A stretch of DNA of 64,000 nt from Posidoniimonas polymericola (GTDB lineage Bacteria; Planctomycetota; Planctomycetia; Pirellulales; Lacipirellulaceae), in contig NZ_SJPO01000001.1 in assembly GCF_007859935.1 (NCBI RefSeq), positions 930,001-994,000 on the forward strand, in the 5' to 3' direction. This document shows, in pieces, positions 25,076 to 34,000 of this stretch (position 1 is the stretch's first letter; each line of letters begins with the position of its first letter). The position numbers and the translations under genes are program-made. Under the pieces are notes generated by a model. The model saw nothing but the letters and a program-made list of their open reading frames with translations. It made no database searches and was not told where the DNA came from.

Positions 25076-26470
25076 TTAACTCTGCGGGGTTTGCCTGGTC
25101 GGCATCGGCGCACCGATCTCCTCCCGCCACTGCTTCAGCCGCCCAAGCAACTCCGCCGCTTTGTCGGGCTTGGCGGACGCCAGGTTGTTGGTTTCGCCGA
25201 TGTCGTCGACCAGATTGTAGAGCTCGAGCCGGCCGTCTTCGAGGAACTCCATCAGCTTCCAGTCGCCCTGCTGGATAAGGCTGACCGGCGTGGTCCGCCA
25301 GCGGTTCTTGCCGGCGCCGAGGTAGCCCGGGAAGTGCTGGAAAACGGCGTCGCGTTCCAGTCTGGCGGCTGGGTCGCGCAGCAGCGGGGCAAGGCTCTCG
25401 CCGTCGAGCGGCTGGTCGGGCGCCAACGCCATCCCGACCTCGAGCAGCGTCGGGTAGAAGTCGACGTGGATGGTCGGCGTGTTGCAGCTCGTCCCTGGCG
25501 CCGTGACTCCGGGCCAGCGGACCACCATCGGGACCCGCGTGCCCCCTTCGTACAGGCTCCCCTTGCCGCTCCGCAGTGGAGCGTTGTCGGTGATGTCGCC
25601 CCGCGGCTTGATCCCCTCGCGGACGTAGCCGCCGACGCCGCCGTTGTCGCTGACGAAGATCACGAGCGTGTCGCCGGCCAGGCCGAGCCGGTCGAGCGTC
25701 TGCATCACGCGGCCGACGCTCTCGTCGACCGAGGCGATCATCGCCGCGTAGGTCGGGTTGTTGTGACCGTCGACCGGCGGCTTCTCTTGGAACTTGCTGA
25801 TCAGGTCCTGCTTCGCCTGGTACGGGCTGTGGACGCCGAAGTGCGGCAGGTAGAGGAAGAAGTCTTGCTGCTGGTGACGCTCGATGAAGTCGACCGCCTT
25901 GTCGGTCAGGAAGTCGGCCAGGTACTCGCCCTCGGGGTGGTCGACCTGGGGCGCGGTTTTGAAGTCTAAGTGCCGGCCGGCGCTGACGATCGCCTCGTCG
26001 AAGCCGCGGCTCGCCGGGTGGTGCTGCTCGCCGGCGCCGAGGTGCCACTTGCCGAACATGCCGGTGGCGTAACCGGCCGCCTTGAGCCGGTCGGCGATCG
26101 TCTCGAGGTCGAGCGGCAACCGGGTCACGTTGTCGACCGGGCGGAGCGGCCGCATGCTCCAGTCGAACCTGCGGATGCCGCCCACCGTGTAGACGCCGGT
26201 CCGCGGGCCGTACTGGCCGCTCATCAGCGCCGCGCGGGTTGGGGCGCAGTTCTGGCACATGTGGTGGTTGGTGAGCCGCATCCCCTCGCCCGCCAGGCGG
26301 TCGATGTTGGGGGTCTCGTAATAGCGGCTGCCGAAGCACCCCAGGTCGGTGTAGCCGAGGTCGTCGGCCATGATCAGCACGATGTTGGGGCACCGGATCG
26401 ATACGCCGTGGGCGGCGGGCGCCAGGAGCGACCCCAGCAGCAGTGGCAAGCAGCACAAGAGACGCGGCAT
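25076..26470 (-). CDS. Secreted sulfatase (formylglycine type)
   Basis: 464 residues. The signal peptide ends AAHG. CPNIVLIMADDLGYTDLGCF is the metal-binding start, and CQNCAPTRAALMSGQYGPR holds the C-x-P-x-R signature with the Cys that becomes formylglycine. MFGKWHLGAGEQHHP and VIFVSDNGG are further family motifs. It hydrolyses sulfate esters outside the cytoplasm. Its active-site surroundings differ from the 20458 sulfatase, so a different sulfate position or sugar is likely. The start at 26470 is a normal ATG. Confidence 0.95.
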   Translation of the reverse strand: MPRLLCCLPLLLGSLLAPAAHGVSIRCPNIVLIMADDLGYTDLGCFGSRYYETPNIDRLAGEGMRLTNHHMCQNCAPTRAALMSGQYGPRTGVYTVGGIRRFDWSMRPLRPVDNVTRLPLDLETIADRLKAAGYATGMFGKWHLGAGEQHHPASRGFDEAIVSAGRHLDFKTAPQVDHPEGEYLADFLTDKAVDFIERHQQQDFFLYLPHFGVHSPYQAKQDLISKFQEKPPVDGHNNPTYAAMIASVDESVGRVMQTLDRLGLAGDTLVIFVSDNGGVGGYVREGIKPRGDITDNAPLRSGKGSLYEGGTRVPMVVRWPGVTAPGTSCNTPTIHVDFYPTLLEVGMALAPDQPLDGESLAPLLRDPAARLERDAVFQHFPGYLGAGKNRWRTTPVSLIQQGDWKLMEFLEDGRLELYNLVDDIGETNNLASAKPDKAAELLGRLKQWREEIGAPMPTRQTPQS

Positions 26471-26589
26471 GGATGGTTCTCGCCTGAGCAGGAATGGAGG
26501 GGAGAGCAGGGGGCGGCCAGCAGTGCCGTTGCCCCTGATTGTGGGGGCAAACGGGGGCCAGAGTCAAACACGCGGCCCAACGGCCGACG

Positions 26590-27801
26590 CTACTCCGCGG
26601 GCAGGCCGAGGGCGAACACCGCCAGGCAGACCAAAGCCAACGCGGCGTAGCCCGCAATCCGCAGCCCGCGGTGCGACGTGTCCTGTTTCTGCCAGGCGAC
26701 GATGCACGCCACGCCGCACTGCGGCGTGTAGAACAACGCGAACGCCCGCGAGGCGTAGGCGATGATGCTGTTGACGTTGGTCTCCCAGGTGAGGGCGATG
26801 GTGGCGACCAGGATCAGCAGGTACGCGTACTTGGCGGGCAGCTTCTGGCCGGACAGGTCCTCGACCAGGCCGCCGGCGCCCTCGTAGTCGGCCACGGCCG
26901 CGCTGAACTGGCTGCCGATCGCCGCGACCGACAGCAAGAGCGGCAGCACCGCGGCGACCGGCTGCGTCATCTTGATAATCGCCGTGACGTCGGCGCCGAG
27001 GTCGTCCCTGAACAGCACGGTCGCCAGGCCGATGAACACCAGGTAGATGGCGCTCGCCAGCAGCTGGGCGTAACGCATGGTCTTGATCCGCTGGTCGGCG
27101 GGGTGCTTCTCGCCCAGATAGCGGGAGGTTTCAAACCCCTGCACGACGATCAGCAGGCCTAGCAGCACCCGCGCGTCGTGCAGGTTGATATCGGACGAAA
27201 CATCGGGCAGGGCCCATTTTCCCCCAGTGAGCAGGCCCACGTTGTAGACGATCAGCCCGACCAGCAGCGCCCCGATGGCCCCCAGGTTGAACGCCACGGC
27301 GTACTTCTCGATCCCCTCCAGCAGGCTCAGTCCCCGCCACATGCCGACGCCGCCGATGACCAACAGCAGCGCGGTGGTGATCGCGTGCGCGGCGGTGTCG
27401 TTGTCGACGCCGATGCCGTTCAGCAGGAAGGCCGCCAACAGTTGCAGGTAGTAGGTCACCGAGATGAAGTAGGCGACCGACAGCACCAGCCGCGACAGGA
27501 ACGCCACCCCCTGCACCAAGCCGAGCTCGTCGTTCTCGATCGGCTCGAAATTGCGGATGTTAAAGCGGATCGCGCCGCCGACCGCGTACGCCAGCGCCAG
27601 CAGCCCCGCCATGCATAAGATCGCCAGGTTGCCGACAACGCCCGCCAACAGCGGAGCGCTGACCAGGAAGCCGCTCCCCATGATGGACGCCAGCGGCGTG
27701 ACGGTCGCCTTCCAGGTCGCCGAGCCCGCGAGTCGCTTGGAGAACGCCAGGTAACCCGCCAGCACTATGGCGGCGACGACGATCGCGGTGTTCAGGAGCA
27801 T
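26590..27801 (-). CDS. APC-superfamily-like membrane transporter
   Basis: 403 residues with about 11-12 hydrophobic segments, for example LNTAIVVAAIVLAGYLAF, FLVSAPLLAGVVGNLAILCM and AYLLILVATIALTW. MGSGFLVSAPLL in the first third and QGFETSRYLGEKHPADQR in the middle resemble the APC/SNF-type fold. The substrate is unknown; amino acids, organic ions or a nucleobase are all possible. Its ATG at 27801 overlaps the end of the PEP-CTERM gene (stop at 27792) by 10 bases, so the two are probably co-transcribed. Confidence 0.65.
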   Translation of the reverse strand: MLLNTAIVVAAIVLAGYLAFSKRLAGSATWKATVTPLASIMGSGFLVSAPLLAGVVGNLAILCMAGLLALAYAVGGAIRFNIRNFEPIENDELGLVQGVAFLSRLVLSVAYFISVTYYLQLLAAFLLNGIGVDNDTAAHAITTALLLVIGGVGMWRGLSLLEGIEKYAVAFNLGAIGALLVGLIVYNVGLLTGGKWALPDVSSDINLHDARVLLGLLIVVQGFETSRYLGEKHPADQRIKTMRYAQLLASAIYLVFIGLATVLFRDDLGADVTAIIKMTQPVAAVLPLLLSVAAIGSQFSAAVADYEGAGGLVEDLSGQKLPAKYAYLLILVATIALTWETNVNSIIAYASRAFALFYTPQCGVACIVAWQKQDTSHRGLRIAGYAALALVCLAVFALGLPAE

Positions 27802-29204
27802 CGATTCAGCAGGTTGTCCTCACGCGGACGCCGCGTCATGGTCAACATGCCGGCGCCGAGGGCGGCGAGCGTGAGCAGGTGCGGTTCGGGCGTCGGGTGA
27901 ACGCCGGCGACTCCGAATCCAGCAAATACGGCGCCGAGGTTGTTGCGCCAGACCTCGTAGTCGAGCTCCGAGATACTGCCCGGTGTGACGTCGCCCGGCA
28001 GGGTGACCGCGGCGCCGAGGTTGTCCCGCCATACCGAGTAGTCGGCCGCGTCGACTTGGCCGTCGGCATTGAAGTCGCCGGCCAGGATCGTCGTGACCGT
28101 GACCGCCGCTCCGGGGCTGAACCACAGCCCGGTCTGATCGTCAAAGATCGAGTTCAGCTGGTAGGAGAAGGCCGAGCCGTCGGCGAGCTCGCCGGCCAGA
28201 GCGACGTCGCGCTGGCTGATGGTCGTGGTCTGCCCGTAGGCGAGACCCTCGATCGCCACGCCGTCGAGGGCGAAGCCGGTTCCGAAGAAGGCGATCGCCG
28301 CGTTGTCGTGGACCGCCACGTTCTGTTCGGGCAGGTCGCCGCCGAACAGACGCAGGGTGTTGGCGGCCCCCGAAGTCGACTGGCCGAAGACGTTGAGGTA
28401 GTCGACGCCGCCGCCGCTCAGGTTGACGATTCCTCCCTGCACGATGTCGATTACCTGGGTGTGGCCACCGGTGATGTCGACCGTGCCGCCCCACGCCTGG
28501 ATGCGGTCTTGGACCACGCCGCCTTGCAGGGCGATTTTACTGCCGCTGACGACGAACAGCTGGTTAATGTCGCCGTCGTGGATGGTGATCGAGCTCTCCT
28601 GGTACACGTCGAGCCGGCCGAGCACGGTCCCGCCGTAGATGTTCATCTCGCTGTGCGAGCGGGCCTCGGCGCCGCCGCCGATCTGGCCGCCGTGCAGGTC
28701 GAACCGAGAGCCGAGCAGCTGCATGCTGCTGTCGATGCTGCCGGAGTGCATGGTCACCGCAGCGCCGTCGTTGAAGCTGGCGTCGAAGCCGACCGCGGCG
28801 CCGTCGATCAGGACCTCGGCCCCCGACGCGGTGAAGCGTTCGCCGACCTGGCCACCGTGCAGGTTGACCTGGCTGCCGGCCTCGGCGAGCAGGTCGTCGC
28901 CGACAACGCCGCTATGGGCATTGAGGGTTGCATTGCCGTAGAGCTTGGTGAAGGCGCCGACGGCTCCGCCGAGCACGTTGAGTTCGGATGCGGCTCCGCC
29001 CATCGCCGAGCCGACTTCCAGCCGGTCGCCGCTCGTGCCGGCGGCGGTCTGACCGCCTGCGTGCACGTTGACCTGCGTTCCCGGGCCGATGTCGGCGGTC
29101 AGCTCCACCAGGTCGGCTGGCAGGTCGATGACGGTCGTGAAGTTGGACTGGGCGCCCGCGACCGACGCCACGGCGGCCAGCAGGAGGGTAAACAGGCAGC
29201 GCAT
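27792..29204 (-). CDS. Beta-solenoid-like PEP-CTERM protein with dockerin-like repeat
   Basis: 470 residues from the ATG at 29204, chosen because it gives the signal peptide MRCLFTLLLAAVASVAGA. Residues 30-330 hold about 13-15 short repeats of the style VNLHGGQVGERFTASGAEV, FDLHGGQIGGGAEARSHSEM and MNIYGGTVLGRLDVYQ, which suggest a parallel beta-solenoid. A dockerin-like pair follows (AGDFNADGQVDAADYSVWR), and TPEPHLLTLAALGAGMLTM with RRPR is the PEP-CTERM signal. Solenoids of this type occur in adhesins and polysaccharide lyases; no catalytic residues can be picked out. Surface structural role inferred. Confidence 0.8.
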   Translation of the reverse strand: MRCLFTLLLAAVASVAGAQSNFTTVIDLPADLVELTADIGPGTQVNVHAGGQTAAGTSGDRLEVGSAMGGAASELNVLGGAVGAFTKLYGNATLNAHSGVVGDDLLAEAGSQVNLHGGQVGERFTASGAEVLIDGAAVGFDASFNDGAAVTMHSGSIDSSMQLLGSRFDLHGGQIGGGAEARSHSEMNIYGGTVLGRLDVYQESSITIHDGDINQLFVVSGSKIALQGGVVQDRIQAWGGTVDITGGHTQVIDIVQGGIVNLSGGGVDYLNVFGQSTSGAANTLRLFGGDLPEQNVAVHDNAAIAFFGTGFALDGVAIEGLAYGQTTTISQRDVALAGELADGSAFSYQLNSIFDDQTGLWFSPGAAVTVTTILAGDFNADGQVDAADYSVWRDNLGAAVTLPGDVTPGSISELDYEVWRNNLGAVFAGFGVAGVHPTPEPHLLTLAALGAGMLTMTRRPREDNLLNRCS

Positions 29205-29351
29205 GGAGGGATCGCCTGGAAGGGGAGACTCGAGGGGGATCCCTTCCACCCTAGTTGGGGCCCGTCCCAGCGGCAAGAAGAACGGCGCCGAGGGGGCCCA
29301 GAAACGGCGTTCCGGACGCGGTTCTAGTGTGCGGCCGGGGCTCGTGGCCCC

Positions 29352-31154
29352 CTACAGCAGCGCGTCGAGCTCGTCGACCAGGCCCTCGAAGTACGACAGC
29401 GCGGTCTGCACCGGCTCGGGCTTCTCCATGTCGACGCCGGCGTCGCGCAGGAGGTCGAGCGGGTACTTGCTGCAGCCCCCCTTGAGGAAGGCGAGGTAGT
29501 CGTTGAGCTCGGCCTCGCCGCCGCCCAGCACGCGCTGGCTCAACGCGATCGCGGCAGAAAGCCCGGTGGCGTACTTGTAGACGTAGAACGCGCGGTAGAA
29601 GTGCGGGATCCGCAGGCACTCCAGCTCGAGCTCCTTGTCGATCACGAAGCCCGGCCCGAAGTAGGCGTCCAGCAGGCCGCGGTACACCTCACGGAACTTC
29701 TCGAGCGTGAGCGGCTCGCCCGCCTCGGCCAGTTCGTGCGTGATTTTTTCGAACTCGGCGAACATCGTCTGGCGGATGATGGTTCCGCGGATGGCGTCGA
29801 TCTCGCGGTTCAGCAGGTACGCCTTCTCCTTGTCGCTCTTCGCGCTCTGCATCAGGTGGCGGCTCAGCAGCTGCTCGTTGAACGTGCTGGCGACCTCGGC
29901 GACGAAGATCGTGTAGTTGTAGTACTCGTAGGGCTGGTTGCTCGACGAGTAGTGGCTGTGCATCGAATGGCCCGCCTCGTGGGTGAGCGTGAACACGTGG
30001 TCCAGCACGTCGGGCTGGTAGTTCATCATGATGTACGGGTCGCCATCGAAGCTGCCGGCGCTAAACGCGCCCGACTGCTTGCCCTTGTTCGGGTAGCGGT
30101 CGCACCACCGCCCGGTCAGGCCGGAGTGGAGGGTTGCGCAGTACTCCTCGCCGAGGGGCCGCAGCGACTCGATTACCACCTTCACGGCCTGGTCCCAGCT
30201 GTGGCTCTTGTCGAGCTCGGAGAGGATCGGCACGTAGGTGTCGTAGTGGTGGATCGCCTTGAGCTTCATCTTCCGCTTGCGGACGTCCAGGTACTTGTAG
30301 ACGGCCGGCAGCTTGCTGCGGACCGCCTTGATCAGGCTGTCGTACACGGCGGCCGGCACGTTGTCGCTGAACAGCGAGGCCTCGCGGGCGCTCGGGTAGT
30401 TGCGGGCCTTGGCGTAGTAGACGTCCTTCTGGATGGAGCCCTTGAGGGCCGCCGCCAGGCAGTTCTCGTGGTCGGAAAACTCGGCGTAGAACTTGGTGAA
30501 CGCCTCCTTGCGGACCGAACGCTTGGCGGAGTGCAGGAACACCGAGAAGGACGACTGGCCGAGCTCGACCTCGTCGCCGTTGGCGTCCTTGACCGTGCCG
30601 AATTTCATGTCGGCGTCGGTGAGCTGGGTGAAGATCTGGTCGGCGGCGCCGGACATCTCGCCCTGCATGGCGAGCAGCCGCTCCTCGCCGTCGGTCAGCG
30701 TGTGCGGCTTGTAGCGGACCAGCCGCTCGAGGCTCAGCTTGAACGGCGCCAGCGGCTTGGCGTCGAGGTACTTCTTGAGCTTGGCGGCGGACAGGCCGAG
30801 GATCTCCGGGCGGATGTAGCTGGCGGCCTCGCCCGCCTTGGTCGCCACGTTCTGGTAGCGGCCGATCATCGCCTGGTAGGCGCTGTTGCCCTGGTCTTCG
30901 GTGGTCTTGAGCATCGCGTAGTACGCCAGCCGCTCGCCCGCGCGGTCGAACTTGCTGTCGAACTTCAGCAGCTTGGCGAGCTGCTCCGGGCCGTCTCCCA
31001 GCGTGCCGCGGAAGGCGGCGTACTTCTTGACCTCTTTCTCCCACTTGGCGAAGGCGGCGTCCCACTCGGCGTCGGACTCAAACAGGCTCGACAGGTCCCA
31101 GGTGTCGGCGGCCTTCACCTTGTCGCGGGTGGGGAGGGTCTTCTTCTTGGCCAT
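29352..31154 (-). CDS. pepF: Oligoendopeptidase F (M3 family)
   Basis: 600 residues from the ATG at 31154 (MAKKKTLPTRDKVKAADTWD); the upstream frame enters a CCCTCCCC repeat and is not coding. The zinc motif FTLTHEAGHSMHSHYSS holds HExxH, and EVASTFNEQLL gives the third ligand Glu. No signal peptide is seen, so it is a cytoplasmic peptidase cutting oligopeptides of about 7-17 residues. Length matches PepF. It stands in a minus-strand run before fabH but 159 bases of repeat separate them, so it may have its own promoter. Confidence 0.95.
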   Translation of the reverse strand: MAKKKTLPTRDKVKAADTWDLSSLFESDAEWDAAFAKWEKEVKKYAAFRGTLGDGPEQLAKLLKFDSKFDRAGERLAYYAMLKTTEDQGNSAYQAMIGRYQNVATKAGEAASYIRPEILGLSAAKLKKYLDAKPLAPFKLSLERLVRYKPHTLTDGEERLLAMQGEMSGAADQIFTQLTDADMKFGTVKDANGDEVELGQSSFSVFLHSAKRSVRKEAFTKFYAEFSDHENCLAAALKGSIQKDVYYAKARNYPSAREASLFSDNVPAAVYDSLIKAVRSKLPAVYKYLDVRKRKMKLKAIHHYDTYVPILSELDKSHSWDQAVKVVIESLRPLGEEYCATLHSGLTGRWCDRYPNKGKQSGAFSAGSFDGDPYIMMNYQPDVLDHVFTLTHEAGHSMHSHYSSSNQPYEYYNYTIFVAEVASTFNEQLLSRHLMQSAKSDKEKAYLLNREIDAIRGTIIRQTMFAEFEKITHELAEAGEPLTLEKFREVYRGLLDAYFGPGFVIDKELELECLRIPHFYRAFYVYKYATGLSAAIALSQRVLGGGEAELNDYLAFLKGGCSKYPLDLLRDAGVDMEKPEPVQTALSYFEGLVDELDALL

Positions 31155-31183
31155 CGGGTGGGCTTCCGTTCTATAAGGTAAAA

Positions 31184-31275
31184 ACTCCCTCCCCCTCTGG
31201 GGGAGGGTCGGCGTGGGGGGTGAACCTGGTGCTCGGGGCGCCCCCACCCTAGCCCTCCCCCAAGGGGGGAGGGGA
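31184..31275. repeat. CCCTCCCC hairpin repeat, copy A (double)
   Basis: CTCCCTCCCCCTCTGGGGGA at 31185 pairs locally with GGGAGGG, and a second hairpin CCCTCCCCCAAGGGGGGAGG ends near 31275. It lies between pepF and fabH. Related copies are at 33187, 35871 and 36271. Confidence 0.7.
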
Positions 31276-31313
31276 TTGTTATTGGCCTCCCTCAGAGAGG
31301 GAGGAAGAATACT

Positions 31314-32330
31314 TTACCACTTCCACAACGCCGCGCCCCAGCTCAGGCCGGCGCCGAAGCCGCACAGCATCAGCTCGTCGCCGCGGTCGATCTGACCGGC
31401 GCGGACCGCCTCGTCCAGCGCGATCGGGATGCTGGCGGCCGAGGTGTTGCCGTAGCGGTCGAGGTGCTTCAGGACCCGTTCGCGGGGGATGCCCATCGAG
31501 TCCGAAGCGGCGTTCAGGATCCGCTCGTTCGCCTGGTGCATGATCCAGCAGGCGATGTCGTCTTGGCCGCGGCCGGTCTCCTCGAGCATCTGCCTGAACG
31601 AGTCCTCGACCAGCCGCACGGCCCACTTGAACACCGGCCGGCCCTCCATCACCAGCCATGTCAGCCGCGGCTCGTCCGAGCTCCGCAGCGGGAACCGCAT
31701 CCCGCCGTCGCGGCGGTACAAGAGCTCGATGCCCGAGCCGTCGGCGCCGAGGGTCGCGGCGAGCAGGCCCTGCTCGGGCGACCCGGGGCCCAGCACTACC
31801 GCGCCGGCGCCGTCGCCGAACAGCGGGAAGGTCTTCTTGTCGTCCGGGTCCACAACGCGGCTGTTGACGTCGGCGCCGATGACCAGCACCCGCTGGCAGC
31901 TGCCGCTGGCGACAAACTGTGCGCCGGTGATCAGGGCGTACATGAAGCCGGCGCACGCGGCCGCGACGTCCATCGCGCCGCAGTTCAGCCCGAGCCGGTC
32001 CTGAACGAAGGTCGCGGTCTGCGGGGCCAGGTGGTCGGGCGTGAACGTGCCGAGCACGACCAGGTCGATCTCGTCAGGCCGCACGTCGGCAGACTGCATG
32101 GCCCGCTGCGCCGCCTCGACGGCCAGGTCGCCGGTCGAGACCTCCGGCGGGGCGTGGCGGCGCTCGCGGATGCCGGTCCGTTGGATGATCCACTCGGCGT
32201 CGCAGCCGAGCCGGGCGAGGTCGTCGTTCGTCACGACGTTTTCCGGCAGGTAGCTGCCTGTGCCGAGCGCCTGGACCCCCATCAAGCGGAAGGCCGGCGG
32301 CCGGCGGTGGGTATGCGACGAGTCGTCCAT
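31314..32330 (-). CDS. fabH: Beta-ketoacyl-ACP synthase III
   Basis: 338 residues from ATG 32330; an ATG at 32282 (MGVQALGTGSYLPENVVTND) is close to the usual family start and may be the true one. The catalytic Cys is in VAAACAGFMYALI, the His in MHQANERILNAA and the Asn in YGNTSAASIP, the FabH triad in order. LFGDGAGAVVLG and GFGAGLSWGAALWKW are also typical. It condenses acetyl-CoA with malonyl-ACP to start fatty acid synthesis in the cytoplasm. Upstream and downstream genes are unrelated. Confidence 0.94.
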   Translation of the reverse strand: MDDSSHTHRRPPAFRLMGVQALGTGSYLPENVVTNDDLARLGCDAEWIIQRTGIRERRHAPPEVSTGDLAVEAAQRAMQSADVRPDEIDLVVLGTFTPDHLAPQTATFVQDRLGLNCGAMDVAAACAGFMYALITGAQFVASGSCQRVLVIGADVNSRVVDPDDKKTFPLFGDGAGAVVLGPGSPEQGLLAATLGADGSGIELLYRRDGGMRFPLRSSDEPRLTWLVMEGRPVFKWAVRLVEDSFRQMLEETGRGQDDIACWIMHQANERILNAASDSMGIPRERVLKHLDRYGNTSAASIPIALDEAVRAGQIDRGDELMLCGFGAGLSWGAALWKW

Positions 32331-32470
32331 GTGGGCGGGCAGCGGTGTATCATGCGGGCCGCCGGCGGCCGCGGAAAAGCTGCCGCGGAGGGGGCGCCCC
32401 AGCAGGGGAGTTGTAAACCAGCAAACTAAGGCTTCCAGGCAAACCGGGCAACCCCGGGCGGCGCCGGTCG

Positions 32471-33154
32471 CTAGCCCGCCCGACGGGCGCGGGAGGCGGT
32501 CTTGTACAGAATGGCGTTGCCCTGTTTTCCGACTGCTTTGGCTGCGCCCATCTCGCGCAGGCAGTAGGCCACCCGCTGGGCAATCCACCGCGGCTTGCCG
32601 AGGCCGTCGGCCAATTGAGCGGTGCAGAACGGCTGCGGCAGGTTGGCGGGCAGCAGCCCGAGCAGGTCGCCGTGGGTCTGCAGCCGGTAGACGTGGGTTA
32701 CCTCGACCAGCTTTTGGTCCTCGACGATAAAGTCGTTCTTCCGCCACCGCCGACGCCGGCCGTGGCCGGGGTAGCGCCACTCTTCGACTTCGACCAGCGG
32801 GACCTCGAGCGTCAGGTTGCGGTGGGGGAACGCGCGGGTGAAGTGCACCAGCTCGTCGAACAGGTCCAGCAGCTCGCCGCGTTTGGGGCTGCGGCGGCGC
32901 GACAGCACGCGGCCCCCCTTCTGCTTGCACTTGATAAGCGTCTTCTTCGCGACGATCGGCTTGACCACTAGCACGCGGTGCTGCTTGCAGAGCGCCCGGA
33001 TCTTGTCACGGATAGCGGCCAGGCCGCCGTGCTGGATCTCGATCAACAGGTCGTCCCGCACGACATCGATGCGGTAGCGGCCGAGCTTCACCTCCAGCTC
33101 GCCGTCGGGGCCGGCGTAGTGCGCCTTGAGCTGCTGGTGGAGCGAGGTTTCCAT
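32471..33154 (-). CDS. Predicted PD-(D/E)XK-like nuclease with C-terminal winged helix
   Basis: 227 residues. The N-terminal third has Glu19/Glu21, then RYRIDVVRDDLLIEIQHGG (residues 26-44), where Asp30 and Glu39-x-Gln41 sit as in the PD-(D/E)XK core, with Gln replacing the usual Lys. A helix (AAIRDKIRALCKQH) and a strand (VLVVKPIVAKK) follow, as in the fold. The C-terminus (about 160-220: LQTHGDLLGLLP, GKPRWIAQRVAYCLREMGAA) looks like a winged helix. DNA cutting or repair is the inference; no partner is obvious. Located between fabH and pyrE on the same strand. Confidence 0.6.
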   Translation of the reverse strand: METSLHQQLKAHYAGPDGELEVKLGRYRIDVVRDDLLIEIQHGGLAAIRDKIRALCKQHRVLVVKPIVAKKTLIKCKQKGGRVLSRRRSPKRGELLDLFDELVHFTRAFPHRNLTLEVPLVEVEEWRYPGHGRRRRWRKNDFIVEDQKLVEVTHVYRLQTHGDLLGLLPANLPQPFCTAQLADGLGKPRWIAQRVAYCLREMGAAKAVGKQGNAILYKTASRARRAG

Positions 33155-33186
33155 GGACGAGTCGCTAGGGGCTTGGGGTGCGCTTA

Positions 33187-33275
33187 CTCCCTCCCCCTTT
33201 GGGGGAGGGTTGGGGCGGGGGCGCCCCGTGTACCCGCTTCACCCCCTCCCTAGCCCTCCCCCCTAGGGGGAGGGA
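33187..33275. repeat. CCCTCCCC hairpin repeat, copy B (double)
   Basis: CTCCCTCCCCCTTTGGGGGA at 33188 and a second hairpin CCCTCCCCCCTAGGGGGAGG near 33275, spaced as in copy A. It sits between pyrE and the nuclease-like gene. Confidence 0.7.
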
Positions 33276-33817
33276 ACGGATATCCCAAAATCGCGGACGG
33301 TGAACAGGGTGGTGAGCTCGTAGCCCTTCGACTCGAAGGCCTCGCGGCCCCCTTCCAGGCGGTCGATGATCGCCAGCACGCGCTTGACCTTCAGGCCCTC
33401 GGCCTCGCAGAGCTCGATCGCCTTGAGGCTCGAGCCGCCGGTCGTCACGACATCCTCGACGATCACAATCTCTTCGCCCTCTTGGTACGGTCCCTCGACC
33501 TGCTTGCCCTTGCCGTGGCCCTTGGGCTCCTTGCGGACCATCACGCCGCGGAGCGGCTTGTCCCGCATGCCGGCGATCGTGAGGATCGCCGCGGTGATCG
33601 GGTCGGCCCCAATCGCCATCCCGCCAACCAGCGGCGGGAAGTCGTCGCCGATGATGTCGAGCATCCCCTCGCCGATCAGCCGTGCGCCCTGCGCGTCGAG
33701 CGTCACCTGCCGGCAGTCCAGGTAGAAGCTGGCCTGCTTGCCGCTGGCGAGGGTGAACTGCCCAAACTGGAGGGCCTTCTTGTTGATCAGTTCGGCGAGT
33801 GCGGCGCGGTCGTACAT
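33263..33817 (-). CDS. pyrE: Orotate phosphoribosyltransferase
   Basis: 184 residues, of usual length. The PRPP-binding motif VIVEDVVTTGGSSLKAIE is intact and the start MYDRAALAELINKKALQFGQ is typical. It converts orotate and PRPP to OMP in pyrimidine synthesis in the cytoplasm. The end of the gene reaches into repeat copy B, so the last residues (FGISVPSP) probably derive from it. No other pyr gene is nearby. Confidence 0.95.
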   Translation of the reverse strand: MYDRAALAELINKKALQFGQFTLASGKQASFYLDCRQVTLDAQGARLIGEGMLDIIGDDFPPLVGGMAIGADPITAAILTIAGMRDKPLRGVMVRKEPKGHGKGKQVEGPYQEGEEIVIVEDVVTTGGSSLKAIELCEAEGLKVKRVLAIIDRLEGGREAFESKGYELTTLFTVRDFGISVPSP

Positions 33818-34000
33818 GGCGGAAATGGAGCGTCGAGGGGGAAGGGGAATGGGGTCCTTGATTCCACCCGATGCTAAAGCGTCGCTTGCGGCAGCGGAAG
33901 TGGCCGTGGGTGCGCGGCGGAGCCGCGGCGCTCCGTAGTCCTGGATGCGTCAGCCGCCATTGGCCAACAGCCAAGAGCTAACGGCCAATGGCCCGTTGCG

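Noticed and set aside
29601..31181. Plus-strand open frame of 526 codons
   Set aside because: Antisense to pepF, which has intact catalytic motifs.
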